From contig NZ_ATUK01000010.1 in NCBI RefSeq assembly GCF_000420165.1, forward strand, positions 248,001 through 312,000: DNA of 64,000 nt, in the 5' to 3' direction. Positions 37,282 through 46,520 of the stretch are shown here, in pieces (position 1 is the stretch's first letter; each line of letters opens with the position of its first letter). The position numbers and the translations under genes are program-made. The notes under the pieces are model-generated. The model was not told the DNA's origin, did not search any database, and saw only the letters and a list, made by a program, of their open reading frames with translations. Source of the DNA: Thioalkalivibrio sp. AKL19 (GTDB taxonomy: Bacteria > Pseudomonadota > Gammaproteobacteria > Ectothiorhodospirales > Ectothiorhodospiraceae).

Positions 37282-37602
37282 ATGCGACATCCCAATGCAA
37301 CGATTGCCACCGGCGCGGCCTTACTGGCCCTGGGTCTGGGTGGCGCCAGCACGGCGCTGGCCGACGACATCCGCGCGGGACAGGAACTGCACGGCGACAA
37401 CTGCATCAGCTGCCATGCCGACATGGTCGGGGGCGATGGCTCCGGACTCTACACACGCGACAATCGCATGGTCGGCTCGCACGACGAGCTGGTCGCGCAG
37501 GTCAACAACTGCAACGTCAACCTTGGTACCAACTGGTTCGACGACGAAGTGAATGCCGTGGTCGCCTACCTCAATGCGGAGTACTACCAGTTCGATGAGT
37601 GA
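37282..37602 (+). CDS. Periplasmic class I cytochrome c
   Basis: This 106-residue protein has a Sec signal peptide (cleavage after ALA, residue ~27) and a single haem site CISCH, with an axial Met candidate in DNRMVGSHDEL. It is a small soluble electron carrier. AAGGAGGGAAGC gives a strong ribosome site before ATG 37282. Its last 8 bp overlap the pterin dehydratase start (ATGAGTGA), an unusual coupling. Confidence 0.9.
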   Translation: MRHPNATIATGAALLALGLGGASTALADDIRAGQELHGDNCISCHADMVGGDGSGLYTRDNRMVGSHDELVAQVNNCNVNLGTNWFDDEVNAVVAYLNAEYYQFDE

Positions 37603-37930
37603 TCTCAAGACCCGACACTGCCAGTCCTGCGAAGGCTTCACCGAGCCGATGCCGCGCGAGGACGCGGAACGTGCCCTGCGGCAACTGCACGACGCCTGGG
37701 GCATCGACGAAGCCGGCAAGAGCATCCAGCGCAGCTTCAAGTTCAAGAACTTCCACGAAACCATGGCGTTCGTGAACGCCGTGGCCTGGATCGCCCACGT
37801 CGAGGATCACCACCCCGACATGGCGGTCGGCTTCAATCGTTGCGCGGTGGAGTTCTCGACCCATGCCATCGGTGGCCTGAGCGAGAACGACTTCATCTGC
37901 GCCGCGCGCATCGATGCGCTGTTTGACTGA
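37595..37930 (+). CDS. phhB: Pterin-4a-carbinolamine dehydratase
   Basis: This 111-residue protein has the intact active site EDHHPDM within WIAHVEDHHPDMAVGFNRCAVEF. It dehydrates 4a-hydroxytetrahydropterin and can act as a DcoH-like cofactor. It differs from the carboxysomal acRAF at 7005, which has lost a catalytic histidine. It overlaps the cytochrome gene by 8 bp. No phenylalanine hydroxylase is visible nearby, so its pterin substrate is open. Confidence 0.9.
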   Translation: MSDLKTRHCQSCEGFTEPMPREDAERALRQLHDAWGIDEAGKSIQRSFKFKNFHETMAFVNAVAWIAHVEDHHPDMAVGFNRCAVEFSTHAIGGLSENDFICAARIDALFD

Positions 37931-37951
37931 CCCTCTCCCCGGAGCCCTGGC

Positions 37952-38848
37952 TTGAGCCGGATAGCCCGGGTCTTCGCCCGCCACAACCAGATGGCCGACG
38001 TCGCGGAGGCCGACCAGCCCCCGCGACGCCTCCGGCTGCACCGGCGTTTCCGGGACCTCGCCTGCGGCGACCAGGTGGAGCTGGATGACACGGGCGAGCA
38101 GGTCGCGCGCCAGCTCGAGCGTGACAATGTGCTGGTACGCCGCGACGGCTTCGGTCGGCGCAAGGTCATTGCGGCCAACATCGACTGCGTGTGGATCGTA
38201 ATCGCGCCGGAGCCGGCTCCCTCGCGCAACCTGATCGACCGCTTCCTGGTGGCCATCCTCAACCTGCCCGCCCGTCCCCGGCTGCTAGTCAACAAGCAGG
38301 ACACCGGCTCCGCGGACCCTCCCGAATGGCTGGAGGCCTACCGCGGCCTGGAGCTGGACCCGCTGTTCGTCAGCGCGAGGACCGGCTACGGGCTAGACGA
38401 CCTGGCGGCGGCTGCGGCCGGCCAGACCAACATCCTGGTCGGTCAGTCCGGCGTCGGAAAGTCCTCGCTGGTGGCGGCCCTGCTCGAGCAGTACGGCATC
38501 GCCGATGCGATCGCGCCCGCGACGGACGATCTTGCGGCCTCCGGCGAGGGCCGCCACACCACCGTCACCGCCCAGTGGTATCCCCTGGCCAACGGCGGTG
38601 CGTGGATCGACTCGCCGGGCGTGCGCGATTTCACCCCGGAGATCCCGTCACTGGATACCCTGGAGCGGGGCTTCCCGGACATCGCGGAGCGCGGCGATCA
38701 ATGCCGCTTTCGCGACTGCCGCCACCAGCGCGAGCCGGGCTGCGCGGTACTGGCCGCGATCGCGGCCGGTGAACTTCCCGCCGCCCGCCTGCAGGCCTGG
38801 CACGACCTGGCCGCGGAAATCCCTACCCAGGCCCGCGCCCGCGGGTAA
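37952..38848 (+). CDS. rsgA: Ribosome small subunit GTPase RsgA
   Basis: RsgA helps mature the 30S subunit. This 298-residue protein has an N-terminal OB-fold, a circularly permuted GTPase with NKQD before the P-loop (VGQSGVGKSSL), the switch segment RHTTV and DSPGVRDF, and a C-terminal zinc domain (CRFRDCRHQREPGCAV). The TTG start at 37952 gives the usual MSRIARVFARH start. It lies near orn as in related genomes. Confidence 0.95.
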   Translation: MSRIARVFARHNQMADVAEADQPPRRLRLHRRFRDLACGDQVELDDTGEQVARQLERDNVLVRRDGFGRRKVIAANIDCVWIVIAPEPAPSRNLIDRFLVAILNLPARPRLLVNKQDTGSADPPEWLEAYRGLELDPLFVSARTGYGLDDLAAAAAGQTNILVGQSGVGKSSLVAALLEQYGIADAIAPATDDLAASGEGRHTTVTAQWYPLANGGAWIDSPGVRDFTPEIPSLDTLERGFPDIAERGDQCRFRDCRHQREPGCAVLAAIAAGELPAARLQAWHDLAAEIPTQARARG

Positions 38849-38869
38849 CGGTTCCACCACGGAGCGCAC

Positions 38870-39042
38870 AAGAAACCCAAAAAATCGATTTACAGAAAGA
38901 AGGGAAGACTGGAAGGGGAAAGGGATTGAAAACCGCTTGTTCGATTAAGCCCTGCGAACGGTCCCGGCGCCGCTCAGCGCATTAAAACTGGCATTTCTTC
39001 CAACCTTCCCAACTTCCCGTTACCGCTCTTGAAGGGTTTCTT
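38870..39042. repeat. Imperfect inverted-repeat region after rsgA
   Basis: The ends aagaaaccc (38870-38878) and gggtttctt (39034-39042) are perfect 9-bp inverted copies. The flanking purine-rich stretch near 38900-38930 is loosely complementary to 38995-39025. There is no gene in this 232-bp space. Confidence 0.4.
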
Positions 39043-39080
39043 CGTACTCGCGCAGGGGTGGTGTCGCGGTGGGACCGGGA

Positions 39081-39884
39081 TCAGAAAGTCAGACCCATCT
39101 CGACGCCGATGACCGAAGAGGCCGGATCACGGCTTGCACCGTCGAATTCAAGACGATCGGCCAGCCAGTCATCAGCCGAATTCAACGAGTAGTCGTCGTA
39201 GTACAGACTCAGGGACAGCTCGGACTGGTTCTGCAGACGCAGCCGCCCGTCCAGGCTCAGATAGCCGGCGGTGCGGCTGATGTCGCGGTTGCGGTCGCCG
39301 TAGCCGAAGCCCATCCCGCGATCGTCGCTGGACAGGGGCTGACGCACCCCCACCCGGAACTGGCTGTCGAAGCGGCCGGTGGCGAAGGTCGGCCCAAAGC
39401 TGAAATCGGTGAAATAGGAGGTGGACTCGCTCGTGGGTCCCAGATCGTTCCACTCCGGACGGGTTTCCATGCCGAAGCCCAGGTTCAGGCCATACCCAAA
39501 GCCACCCCCCAGGTCCTGGTGGTAGCCACCCACGGCCTCGAACAGGCGCGGGCTGGCAAAGGCATTGTCGGTCGCGTCCAGGGCCGGGGCATCTCCGGTA
39601 CTGCGCACCGACAGACGGTAGGGAGACGCGTCTTCGCGATCGGCTTCCGCCTCGCCGCGCGATACCGAAACCGCCGGGCCCACCCCCGCGAATCCGTCAG
39701 CCTGAGGCGCCGGCGACAGCGAATAGCGATCGTCCGCACTGACCGGTCCGGCGACGAGCGCGAACGAACCCACCAGCAGCGCAACCGCGAGCAGGGGCCC
39801 GCGCGGCGCGCACACGCGAACCCGCCGCAGGGTTTGCACCTGCGGCGGGTTCGGGGCTGCACCGTTCAGTCCGTATCGCGTCAC
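39081..39884 (-). CDS. Predicted outer-membrane beta-barrel protein
   Basis: This up to 267-residue protein has a signal peptide (PLLAVALLVGSFALVAGPVSA then DDRYSL) and alternating hydrophobic/polar strands rich in Gly, Tyr and Phe (FGYGLNLGFGMETRPEW, QFRVGVRQPLSSDDRGMGFGYGDRN, SELSLSLYYDDYSL) ending in GVEMGLTF with the terminal Phe typical of outer-membrane proteins. Function unknown. GTG at 39884 gives the full frame; GTG at 39839 would place the signal peptide closer to the start and leave a perfect 12-bp hairpin (39819-39851) at the beginning of the message. Confidence 0.75.
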   Translation of the reverse strand: MTRYGLNGAAPNPPQVQTLRRVRVCAPRGPLLAVALLVGSFALVAGPVSADDRYSLSPAPQADGFAGVGPAVSVSRGEAEADREDASPYRLSVRSTGDAPALDATDNAFASPRLFEAVGGYHQDLGGGFGYGLNLGFGMETRPEWNDLGPTSESTSYFTDFSFGPTFATGRFDSQFRVGVRQPLSSDDRGMGFGYGDRNRDISRTAGYLSLDGRLRLQNQSELSLSLYYDDYSLNSADDWLADRLEFDGASRDPASSVIGVEMGLTF

Positions 39885-39917
39885 GCCAGTGATCCGTGTT
39901 GTTGTTCGTTATCGGCT

Positions 39918-40262
39918 CTAGCCGGGAGGCCAGCTCAACGCTCGCCCGGCGAGGACATGCATGTGTATATGGTAGACCGTCTGCCCACCGTGTTCGTTGC
40001 AATTCATCACGGTTCGATAACCGTTTTCCGCAAATCCGCGATCGCGCGCGATCTGCGCGGCCACCCGGCTCATCTGGCCGATCACCGGGGCATCGGCCTC
40101 ACCCAGATCGTTCAGTGTGGCGATGTGCTTTTTCGGGATCACCAGCACGTGCTCGGGTGCCTGCGGGTTCAGGTCCTCGAAGGCCACTACGGCATCGTCC
40201 TCGAACACCACCTTGGCCGGGATCTCGCCCGCCACGATCTTGCAGAACACGCAATCGGTCAT
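39918..40262 (-). CDS. hinT: HIT-family nucleotide hydrolase (HinT-like)
   Basis: This 114-residue protein has the histidine triad HIHMHVL near the C-terminus and CVFCKIVAGEIPAKVVFEDD at the N-terminus. HinT hydrolyses adenosine phosphoramidates. The start at 40262 (MTDCVFCK) is the family start. It lies 37 bp after the recR stop on the same strand. Confidence 0.95.
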   Translation of the reverse strand: MTDCVFCKIVAGEIPAKVVFEDDAVVAFEDLNPQAPEHVLVIPKKHIATLNDLGEADAPVIGQMSRVAAQIARDRGFAENGYRTVMNCNEHGGQTVYHIHMHVLAGRALSWPPG

Positions 40263-40299
40263 GCCGCTACTCCTGCGTTTATCCAAATATTACCACGCA

Positions 40300-40890
40300 T
40301 CAATACTCTCGCCGACCCGACAGGGCGTGCGCCAGGGTGCCGGCGTCGATGTACTCCAGTTCGCCGCCGCTGGGGATTCCCTGGGCAATCCGGGTCGTGC
40401 GCACACCGTGGCGTGCCGCCATCTCCGCCAGGTAATGGGCGGTGACCTCGCCCTCGACCGATGTATTCGTGGCCAGGATCAGTTCTTCCACGCCCTCCGC
40501 CTGCAAACGCGCTTCCAGGCGGTCCAACCCGAGCTCCTCGGGGCCAATGCCGTCCAGCGGCGACAGGCGCCCGAGGAGCACATGGAAGCGCCCGCCGAAC
40601 TCGGTCGCCGACTCGATGGCGAGCACATCGCCGGGGCTCTCCACGACGCAGACCACGCGCGAATCGCGTTCCGGATCGGCACAACGGCTGCAGGTCTCGG
40701 ACGCGGTCAGCGTCCGGCACACCGAGCAGTGGCCGATGCGGGCCACCGCATTGTCCACGGCCCGAGCAAGGCGGCGGGCACCGTCGCGGTCACGCTCCAG
40801 CAGGTGCAGCGCCATGCGCCGCGCCGACTTCGCCCCGACACCGGGGAGGCAGCGCAACGCCTGGACCAGTTCGTCCAGTTCCGCTTCCAT
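40300..40890 (-). CDS. recR: Recombination mediator RecR
   Basis: This 196-residue protein has an N-terminal helix-hairpin-helix ([20 protein letters not shown]), a four-cysteine zinc finger (CSVCRTL...CSRC), a Toprim domain ([20 protein letters not shown]) and a C-terminal Walker-like tail (GRREY). It loads RecA at gaps with RecFO. It is the last gene of dnaX-ybaB-recR. Confidence 0.97.
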   Translation of the reverse strand: MEAELDELVQALRCLPGVGAKSARRMALHLLERDRDGARRLARAVDNAVARIGHCSVCRTLTASETCSRCADPERDSRVVCVVESPGDVLAIESATEFGGRFHVLLGRLSPLDGIGPEELGLDRLEARLQAEGVEELILATNTSVEGEVTAHYLAEMAARHGVRTTRIAQGIPSGGELEYIDAGTLAHALSGRREY

Positions 40891-40912
40891 CAGGGAGGTC
40901 CGGCCCGCCGAC

Positions 40913-41239
40913 TCAGAACGGGAGCTTCATGCCGGCCGGCAGCCCCATGCCTTCGGTCAGGCTGCCCATGCGCTCCTGCGTCGTGGATTCGACCTTCTGC
41001 ACCGCGTCATTGATGGCGGCGGCCACCAGGTCCTCGATCATGTCGCGGTCATCCTCGAACAGGCTGGGGTCGATCTTGACCCGCCGCGCCGCGTACTTGC
41101 CGGTCAGGACCACGCTGACCAGCCCGCCGCCGGCCTGACCCTCGATCTCCATTTCGGCCAGTTCCGCCTGCACCTTCTGCATGTCTTCCTGCATCTTCTG
41201 GGCCTGCTTCATCAGGCCACCCATGCCACCTTTCATCAT
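40913..41239 (-). CDS. ybaB: YbaB/EbfC nucleoid-associated protein
   Basis: This 108-residue DNA-binding dimer starts [39 protein letters not shown] and ends [13 protein letters not shown], which is highly typical of the family. It coats or bends DNA and is regularly encoded between dnaX and recR, as here (22 bp before recR). Confidence 0.97.
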   Translation of the reverse strand: MMKGGMGGLMKQAQKMQEDMQKVQAELAEMEIEGQAGGGLVSVVLTGKYAARRVKIDPSLFEDDRDMIEDLVAAAINDAVQKVESTTQERMGSLTEGMGLPAGMKLPF

Positions 41240-41476
41240 CGGTTCGATCTCCTGCCCCGCAGCACAGCGGGTATTGGTTCAGTTGAATCAGCGTGGGGCC
41301 GGCGACGCGTCGCCCGCTAACCGGGGGGCGCTGATTGACTCCCACGTCCGTCCGCGACGGTGCCCCATCGTACCCGCTGACTGCGCCGCGGCTGGCTTGT
41401 GCAGCTCGGCGACACGGCGCTCACGGCACCTTGGTCCGCGAGCAAAATCGACTCGAGCGCGGACCACGCGGATTCA

Positions 41477-43285
41477 TCAGCGGCTCCCTGCATTGTCCTC
41501 GTTCGTCTCGCGAATGCGCACGGCCCCCAGTTCGGCCCCGAACTCCTGGCCCAGAGCCTGGACCACCGGGTCCTCGCGCATGGTCGTCTCGGCGCTTGCC
41601 TGGCGTTCCGCGGAAGCCGCCGCAAGCCGCGCCGCGGGCGTCGCTTCCGACGGTTCCGACTGGTTGACGATCTCCAGCCGCAGGGCGTGGCCCAGCGCCT
41701 TCTCCAGGGCTTCCTTCAGCCGCGTCTTGGCCCGGTCGGTGCACAGCGTACCCGGGGCCACCGCGATCACCACACGCTCGGCGTCATGCTTGCGCAGTTC
41801 GGCATGCAGGGCGAGTTCGCGCACCGTCCCCATGGGCAGACCCTCGGCGAAGCGGTGCCAGTCGAACATTCCGTCCGCCGCCACGCTCGGTGCGGCCGGC
41901 CCGGGCATGCCGCTGGCCGTGGCCGCGGCCGGTTGTGGCGACGATTCGGGAGGCGCGGATTCCGCGGCCCGTGGATCGGCTGCGGGGGGTTCCGGTGCCG
42001 GTGGCGGTTCGTTCACCTCGTCCCGGGGACGTGACGGCACCTCGCCAGACCGATCGGTCGGTTGCGGCGGCGGCTCCGGAGCCGCCGCCGGGGATACGGC
42101 GGACGCGCCCCCGGCCGCGGTGTTCGCGGGTCGCGCCGCGGCCGGGGCGGACGGACGTCGCACGGTGTCGTCACTCGTCGACCCGGCGCCATCCGGGGTC
42201 GGTTCCGGACGAAAGGCCAGCAGGCGCAACAGGGTCATCTCCACACCCATGCGCGCATCCGGGGCATAGGGAAGATCCCGCACCCCGTGGATCAGGATCT
42301 GATAGGCCAGCTGAATCGTCTCCGGGTCGACCCGGTCAGCCGCCTCGTGGGCCCAGACCAGGGCTTCCTCGCCGGCACCCGGCACGGACCCGGCCACCTG
42401 CTGCACCGCAACCTGGTGTACCAGCGCGGCCAGCTCGTCCAGCAGCCGCGACCAGTCGGGGCCCAGCGTCTCGAGCTCCGCCAGGCCCGCCAGCAGACCG
42501 GGGCCGTCACCGGTAAACACCGCATCCAGCAACCCGGCCAGGCGCGTGCGCGGCAACAACCCGAGCATGTCACAGGCATCGGACTCGCTCAGGTGGTCGC
42601 CGCCATAGGCGATCGCCTGATCGGTCAGACTCAGCGCATCGCGCATCGAGCCCTCGGCGGCCTCGCCCAGGCGCAGCAGCGCACCCGGCTCCGCCTCGAC
42701 CCCTTCGGCGGCCAGGATGCGCGTGAGGTGCTCGGCGATCATCGCCGGCGGCATCGGTTTCAGGTTGAACTGGAGACAGCGCGACAGCACCGTGACCGGC
42801 AGCTTCTGCGGGTCCGTGGTCGCCAGCAGGAATTTCACGTGCTCCGGCGGCTCCTCCAACGTCTTCAGCAACGCGTTGAAGCTCTTCTCGGAGAGCATGT
42901 GCACCTCGTCGATCAGGTACACCTTGAAGCGCCCGGTGGTCGGGGCGTAGGAGACGTTGTCCAGCAGCTCGCGGGTGTCATCGACCCGCGTGCGCGAGGC
43001 GGCATCCACCTCGATCAGATCCAGATGGCGGCCCTCGGCGATCTCGACACAGGAGCGGCACTCGCCGCAGGGCGTGGCGGTCACGCCGGTTTCGCAGTTC
43101 AGGCAGCGCGCGAGGATCCGCGCGATGGTGGTCTTGCCCACACCGCGGGTGCCGGCAAACAGATAGGCATGATGCAGGCGGTCGCCACTCAGGGCATTGG
43201 CCAGGGCGCGCACCACATGCGGCTGCCCGACCAGGTCCTCGAAGCGCGAGGGACGCCACTTGCGGGCCAGAACCTGGTGACTCAT
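41477..43285 (-). CDS. dnaX: DNA polymerase III tau (and possibly gamma) subunit DnaX
   Basis: This 602-residue clamp-loader ATPase has Walker A GTRGVGKTT, the zinc cluster CLNCETGVTATPCGECRSC, Walker B VYLIDEVHMLS and sensor 1 LLATTDPQKLPVTVLSRC. A Pro/Ala-rich linker (about residues 365-470) precedes the C-terminal tau domain, which binds polymerase and helicase. It heads dnaX-ybaB-recR with the SRP RNA just upstream. Whether a short gamma form is made by frameshifting was not judged. Confidence 0.97.
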   Translation of the reverse strand: MSHQVLARKWRPSRFEDLVGQPHVVRALANALSGDRLHHAYLFAGTRGVGKTTIARILARCLNCETGVTATPCGECRSCVEIAEGRHLDLIEVDAASRTRVDDTRELLDNVSYAPTTGRFKVYLIDEVHMLSEKSFNALLKTLEEPPEHVKFLLATTDPQKLPVTVLSRCLQFNLKPMPPAMIAEHLTRILAAEGVEAEPGALLRLGEAAEGSMRDALSLTDQAIAYGGDHLSESDACDMLGLLPRTRLAGLLDAVFTGDGPGLLAGLAELETLGPDWSRLLDELAALVHQVAVQQVAGSVPGAGEEALVWAHEAADRVDPETIQLAYQILIHGVRDLPYAPDARMGVEMTLLRLLAFRPEPTPDGAGSTSDDTVRRPSAPAAARPANTAAGGASAVSPAAAPEPPPQPTDRSGEVPSRPRDEVNEPPPAPEPPAADPRAAESAPPESSPQPAAATASGMPGPAAPSVAADGMFDWHRFAEGLPMGTVRELALHAELRKHDAERVVIAVAPGTLCTDRAKTRLKEALEKALGHALRLEIVNQSEPSEATPAARLAAASAERQASAETTMREDPVVQALGQEFGAELGAVRIRETNEDNAGSR

Positions 43286-43365
43286 GCCTCCCCCGTCGAT
43301 CGAGTCATTTGCGTGCCCGGGCGCGGGCCATCACCGCAGGACTCCGGGCCGCAGGGAATAAGGGT

Positions 43366-43477
<112 letters not shown>

Positions 43478-43604
43478 ATAACGCGGTCCGCGATTCGGTG
43501 TTTCCGAACCGGGGCGGCAAGCTTCCGCATTTCCGGCGAACGCGTCAACCTTGGAGGGCACTAAAGGGGCGCAACCGGCTCTACCCCCGGCGGCCGGCCC
43601 ATTG

Positions 43605-43641
43605 ATAGCCTAAGGCTAACACTTAAATAGAAAACAAACAC
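43605..43641 (+). promoter_or_regulatory. Putative OxyR binding site upstream of garA
   Basis: ATAG occurs at 43605-43608 and again at 43627-43630, exactly 22 bp apart, with CTAA and ACAC at the two partner positions. This is the spacing of the OxyR consensus ATAG-N7-CTAT-N7-ATAG-N7-CTAT. It lies about 110 bp upstream of a peroxidase gene. It is weak as sequence alone but strong in context. Confidence 0.5.
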
Positions 43642-43751
43642 TGGATCAATCGACAGCCAGGCCTTATCTTGAGTCCCGTAGTCGGGCTTCGGCCCGGCCG
43701 GAAAACCCATTTTCTCTCTGACAATCAACATTCAATACAGGAGTACGACAC

Positions 43752-44501
43752 ATGGAACTTGAAAATCGCGAAGGCCAGCGCGTCCCGGAAGTCACCTTCC
43801 GCTGCCGCAAGGACAACGACTGGAACGACGTGCGCTCGGAAGACCTGTTCAAGGGTCGCAACGTGGTCGTGTTCGCCCTGCCGGGCGCGTTCACCCCGAC
43901 CTGCTCGTCCGCCCACGTGCCGCGCTACAACGAGCTGGCGCCGGTGCTCAAGCAGCACGGCATCGACGAGATCGTCTGCATCTCGGTCAACGACGGCTTC
44001 GTCATGGAGGCCTGGCAGGCCGATCAGCAGGCCGACCGCGTGACCTTCATCGCCGACGGCAACGGCGAGTTCACCGAACAGATGGGCATGCTGGTCGACA
44101 AGAGCGACCTCGGCTTCGGCTGGCGCTCCTGGCGCTACTCCATGCTGGTGCGCGACGGCGTGATCGAGAAGCAGTTCATCGAGCCGGACGAGCCGGGCGA
44201 CCCCTTCGTGGTCTCCGACGCCGACACGATGCTGGCTCACGTCGCCCCGGATGCGGCCTGCCCCGAAGACGTGGTGGTCTTCACCAAGCCGGGCTGCCCG
44301 TACTGCGCCAGCGCCAAGGAGATGCTGGAGAGCGCCGGTCTCGACTACGAGGAGATCGTCCTGGGCCGCGACGCCAGCCTGCGCAGCCTGCGCGCCGCCA
44401 CCGGCGCGATGACGGTCCCGCAGGTGTTCGTCGGCGGCCACCGCATCGGCGGTTCGGAAGAGCTGCAGGAATGGATCTCGCGCGAAAAGAAGGCGGCGTA
44501 A
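43752..44501 (+). CDS. garA: Peroxiredoxin-glutaredoxin hybrid (glutathione amide-dependent peroxidase type)
   Basis: This 249-residue protein has an N-terminal Prx5-like domain with the peroxidatic cysteine in [19 protein letters not shown] (about residue 50) and a C-terminal glutaredoxin with CPYC in [18 protein letters not shown]. It reduces peroxides with electrons from glutathione or glutathione amide. The fused form next to a garB-type reductase is the arrangement described in purple sulfur bacteria. It is probably controlled by the OxyR-like site upstream. The ATG at 43752 follows AGGAG. Confidence 0.93.
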   Translation: MELENREGQRVPEVTFRCRKDNDWNDVRSEDLFKGRNVVVFALPGAFTPTCSSAHVPRYNELAPVLKQHGIDEIVCISVNDGFVMEAWQADQQADRVTFIADGNGEFTEQMGMLVDKSDLGFGWRSWRYSMLVRDGVIEKQFIEPDEPGDPFVVSDADTMLAHVAPDAACPEDVVVFTKPGCPYCASAKEMLESAGLDYEEIVLGRDASLRSLRAATGAMTVPQVFVGGHRIGGSEELQEWISREKKAA

Positions 44502-44562
44502 GCGCCTGCCCGCCGGGACGGGTCCTCGCGACCCGTCCCCGGTGGTCACCTCGACCGGGTGG

Positions 44563-44610
44563 CCATTCGTGTCCGGACCCCGCCCGTTCCGGACGTCCGG
44601 ACACGAATGG
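44563..44610. repeat. Inverted repeat between garA and garB
   Basis: Positions 44563-44577 and 44596-44610 are perfect 15-bp inverted copies (ccattcgtgtccgga and its complement) with an 18-nt loop. No T run follows, so it may be an attenuating or message-stabilising hairpin between the two genes. Confidence 0.6.
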
Positions 44611-44679
44611 CAGACCCCCGCGGCCGCACCGCGTGCGGTCGTTATGCAACACTTTCACCGAAACCTTCGAGGAATCGAC

Positions 44680-46074
44680 ATGGAACACTACGACATCATC
44701 GTGATTGGCGGCGGCAGCGGCGGTCTGGCCGTGGCGGAGCGCGTCGCCCCGCACGGCGCCCGCGTCGCCGTGTTCGACCCCAAGCCGCTGGGCGGCACCT
44801 GCGTGAACGAGGGCTGCGTGCCCAAGAAGCTCACCTGGTACGCGGCGGAGCATCTCGCGCACGCCCGCGAGGCCGGCGAGTTCGGCGTGGACGTCGAGAT
44901 CAAGGGCATCCGCTACGCCGACCTGGCGCACAAGCGCCAGGCGATGCTGAAGGACCTCAACCAGTTCTGGTCCGGGTACCTGGCGAAGCTGGGCGTGACC
45001 CACATCCCGGAACGGGCCCGCTTGACCGACAAGAACAAGGTGGTCGGCGAAAGCGGCACCGAGTACACCGCCGAGCGCATCGTGTTGGCCATGGGTGGCG
45101 CCCCGCTCGTGCCGCCGCTGGAGGGTGCCGAGCTGGGTGACACCTCCGACGACTTCTTCGAGTGGACCGAGCTGCCGGAATCCATCGCCGTAATCGGCGG
45201 CGGCTACATCGGGCTGGAAATGGCCGGCATGCTGCGCTCCATGGGCGTAAAGACCGACGTCGTCGCGATGGAGGACCGCGTGCTGGAGATCGCCGACCCG
45301 ATGATCTCGCAGGTGCTGGACCAGCACATGGAGCACCAGGGCATCGAACGCCACCTGGGCATGAAGGCTGCGGGTCTGGGCGGCAAGCCCGGCGCGGTCA
45401 CCGTCCAACTGGAAGGCGGCAAGGAACTGGGCCCGTACGAGAAGGTGCTGTGGGCCGTCGGCCGCAAGCCGGCCACCAGTGACATGGGCCTGGAAGAGGT
45501 CGGCGTCGAGATCGCCCGGGACGGGACGATCCCGGTCGACGAATGGCAGGCGACCAATGTCGAGGGCATCTACGCCCTCGGCGATATCATCGGCAAGGGT
45601 CCGCTGACCCCGGTGGCCATCGCCGCCGGCCGCCGCCTGGCCGCACACTGGTATGCCCCGGAGACGAATCCCGTACCGGTGGACTACGACCAGATCCCCA
45701 CGGTCACCTTTACACACCCGACCGCAGGCATGGTCGGCCTGACCGAGCCGCAGGCGGTGGAGAAGTACGGGGACACGGTGCGTATCTACGAGACCCAGTT
45801 CGGCGGCCTGAACCGCGCCTTCGCCGAGGGCGAGGTGCCGCCGGTGGCCATGAAGCTGGTCTGCGCCGGGGACGACGAAAAGGTCGTCGGTATTCACATG
45901 ATCGGCGCCAGTGTCGACGAGATGCTGCAGGGCTTCGCCGTGGCCGTGCGCATGGGCGCGACCAAGCGCGACCTGGACCTGACCATCCCGCTGCACCCGA
46001 CCAGCGCCGAGGAACTGGTCACCCTGAAGGAAGGGCGCCCGGGCCGCCAGGACGGCATGGCCAAGGCCGCCTGA
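44680..46074 (+). CDS. garB: Glutathione(-amide) disulfide reductase
   Basis: This 464-residue flavoprotein disulfide reductase begins MEHYDIIVIGGGSGGLAVAERVA (FAD site), has the redox pair in GGTCVNEGCVPKKLTWYAAEHL, a second Rossmann GGGYIGLEMAGML and the C-terminal HPTSAEELVTL with the catalytic His/Glu. The VNxGCVPKK signature is that of glutathione reductases, not lipoamide dehydrogenases. After the second Rossmann motif the sequence runs VVAMEDRVLEIADP, without the arginine pair that binds the NADPH phosphate, so NADH use as in GarB is likely. It lies behind garA. Confidence 0.9.
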   Translation: MEHYDIIVIGGGSGGLAVAERVAPHGARVAVFDPKPLGGTCVNEGCVPKKLTWYAAEHLAHAREAGEFGVDVEIKGIRYADLAHKRQAMLKDLNQFWSGYLAKLGVTHIPERARLTDKNKVVGESGTEYTAERIVLAMGGAPLVPPLEGAELGDTSDDFFEWTELPESIAVIGGGYIGLEMAGMLRSMGVKTDVVAMEDRVLEIADPMISQVLDQHMEHQGIERHLGMKAAGLGGKPGAVTVQLEGGKELGPYEKVLWAVGRKPATSDMGLEEVGVEIARDGTIPVDEWQATNVEGIYALGDIIGKGPLTPVAIAAGRRLAAHWYAPETNPVPVDYDQIPTVTFTHPTAGMVGLTEPQAVEKYGDTVRIYETQFGGLNRAFAEGEVPPVAMKLVCAGDDEKVVGIHMIGASVDEMLQGFAVAVRMGATKRDLDLTIPLHPTSAEELVTLKEGRPGRQDGMAKAA

Positions 46075-46102
46075 GGGGCGCCGCGCCCGCACCAGGCAAA
46101 AA

Positions 46103-46145
46103 CCGCCCCGGGGAACTCCACCGGGGCGGCTTCACCAGCTTTCCT
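46103..46145 (+). terminator. Terminator-like hairpin after garB
   Basis: Positions 46103-46111 and 46121-46129 form a perfect 9-bp GC-rich stem with a 9-nt loop, 29 bp after the garB stop, with a weak T-rich tail. It probably ends the garAB transcript. Confidence 0.6.
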
Positions 46146-46520
46146 CGCGGGCCCTCTGTGCCCGCTTGTTCAGGCCCGGGTGACCAGGATCGCCAGCCGA
46201 CCGATGCGGTGAACGCGTCGACCTTGGGAGACACTATCGAAGGCACGGCATTCTTATTCGGAACGAATCAGAATGTAAAATTTACTGACTACCCTGAAGA
46301 CGCCCGCGATTCTCCCGAAAGACCCGGGATCAGCAAAGAAAACATGCGTGGTTCATTTTCGATCACTTGGAAACCGCGCGCACCCGCGGAACCGGAAAAG
46401 GCTGATGGGCGAGCCGCCATCCGCTCATGGCAACCCACCCACCAGCCTTTTGTTTCCTGATCGCGGTGTCCGATTGAACGAATGCCTTGCCGAACCGACC
46501 CAGACGCATGGCGCACCTGA
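46146..46520. other. Gap without a recognised gene
   Basis: This stretch has an AT-richer block at about 46240-46360 and, at 46209-46236, a 28-bp sequence that matches 43536-43563 at 23 of 28 positions, so the two copies flank the garAB unit. No gene or RNA is recognised. Confidence 0.5.

Noticed and set aside
44680-46074. Dihydrolipoamide dehydrogenase
   Set aside because: The redox motif is GGTCVNEGCVPKK, that of glutathione reductases, and no 2-oxoacid dehydrogenase genes are near.
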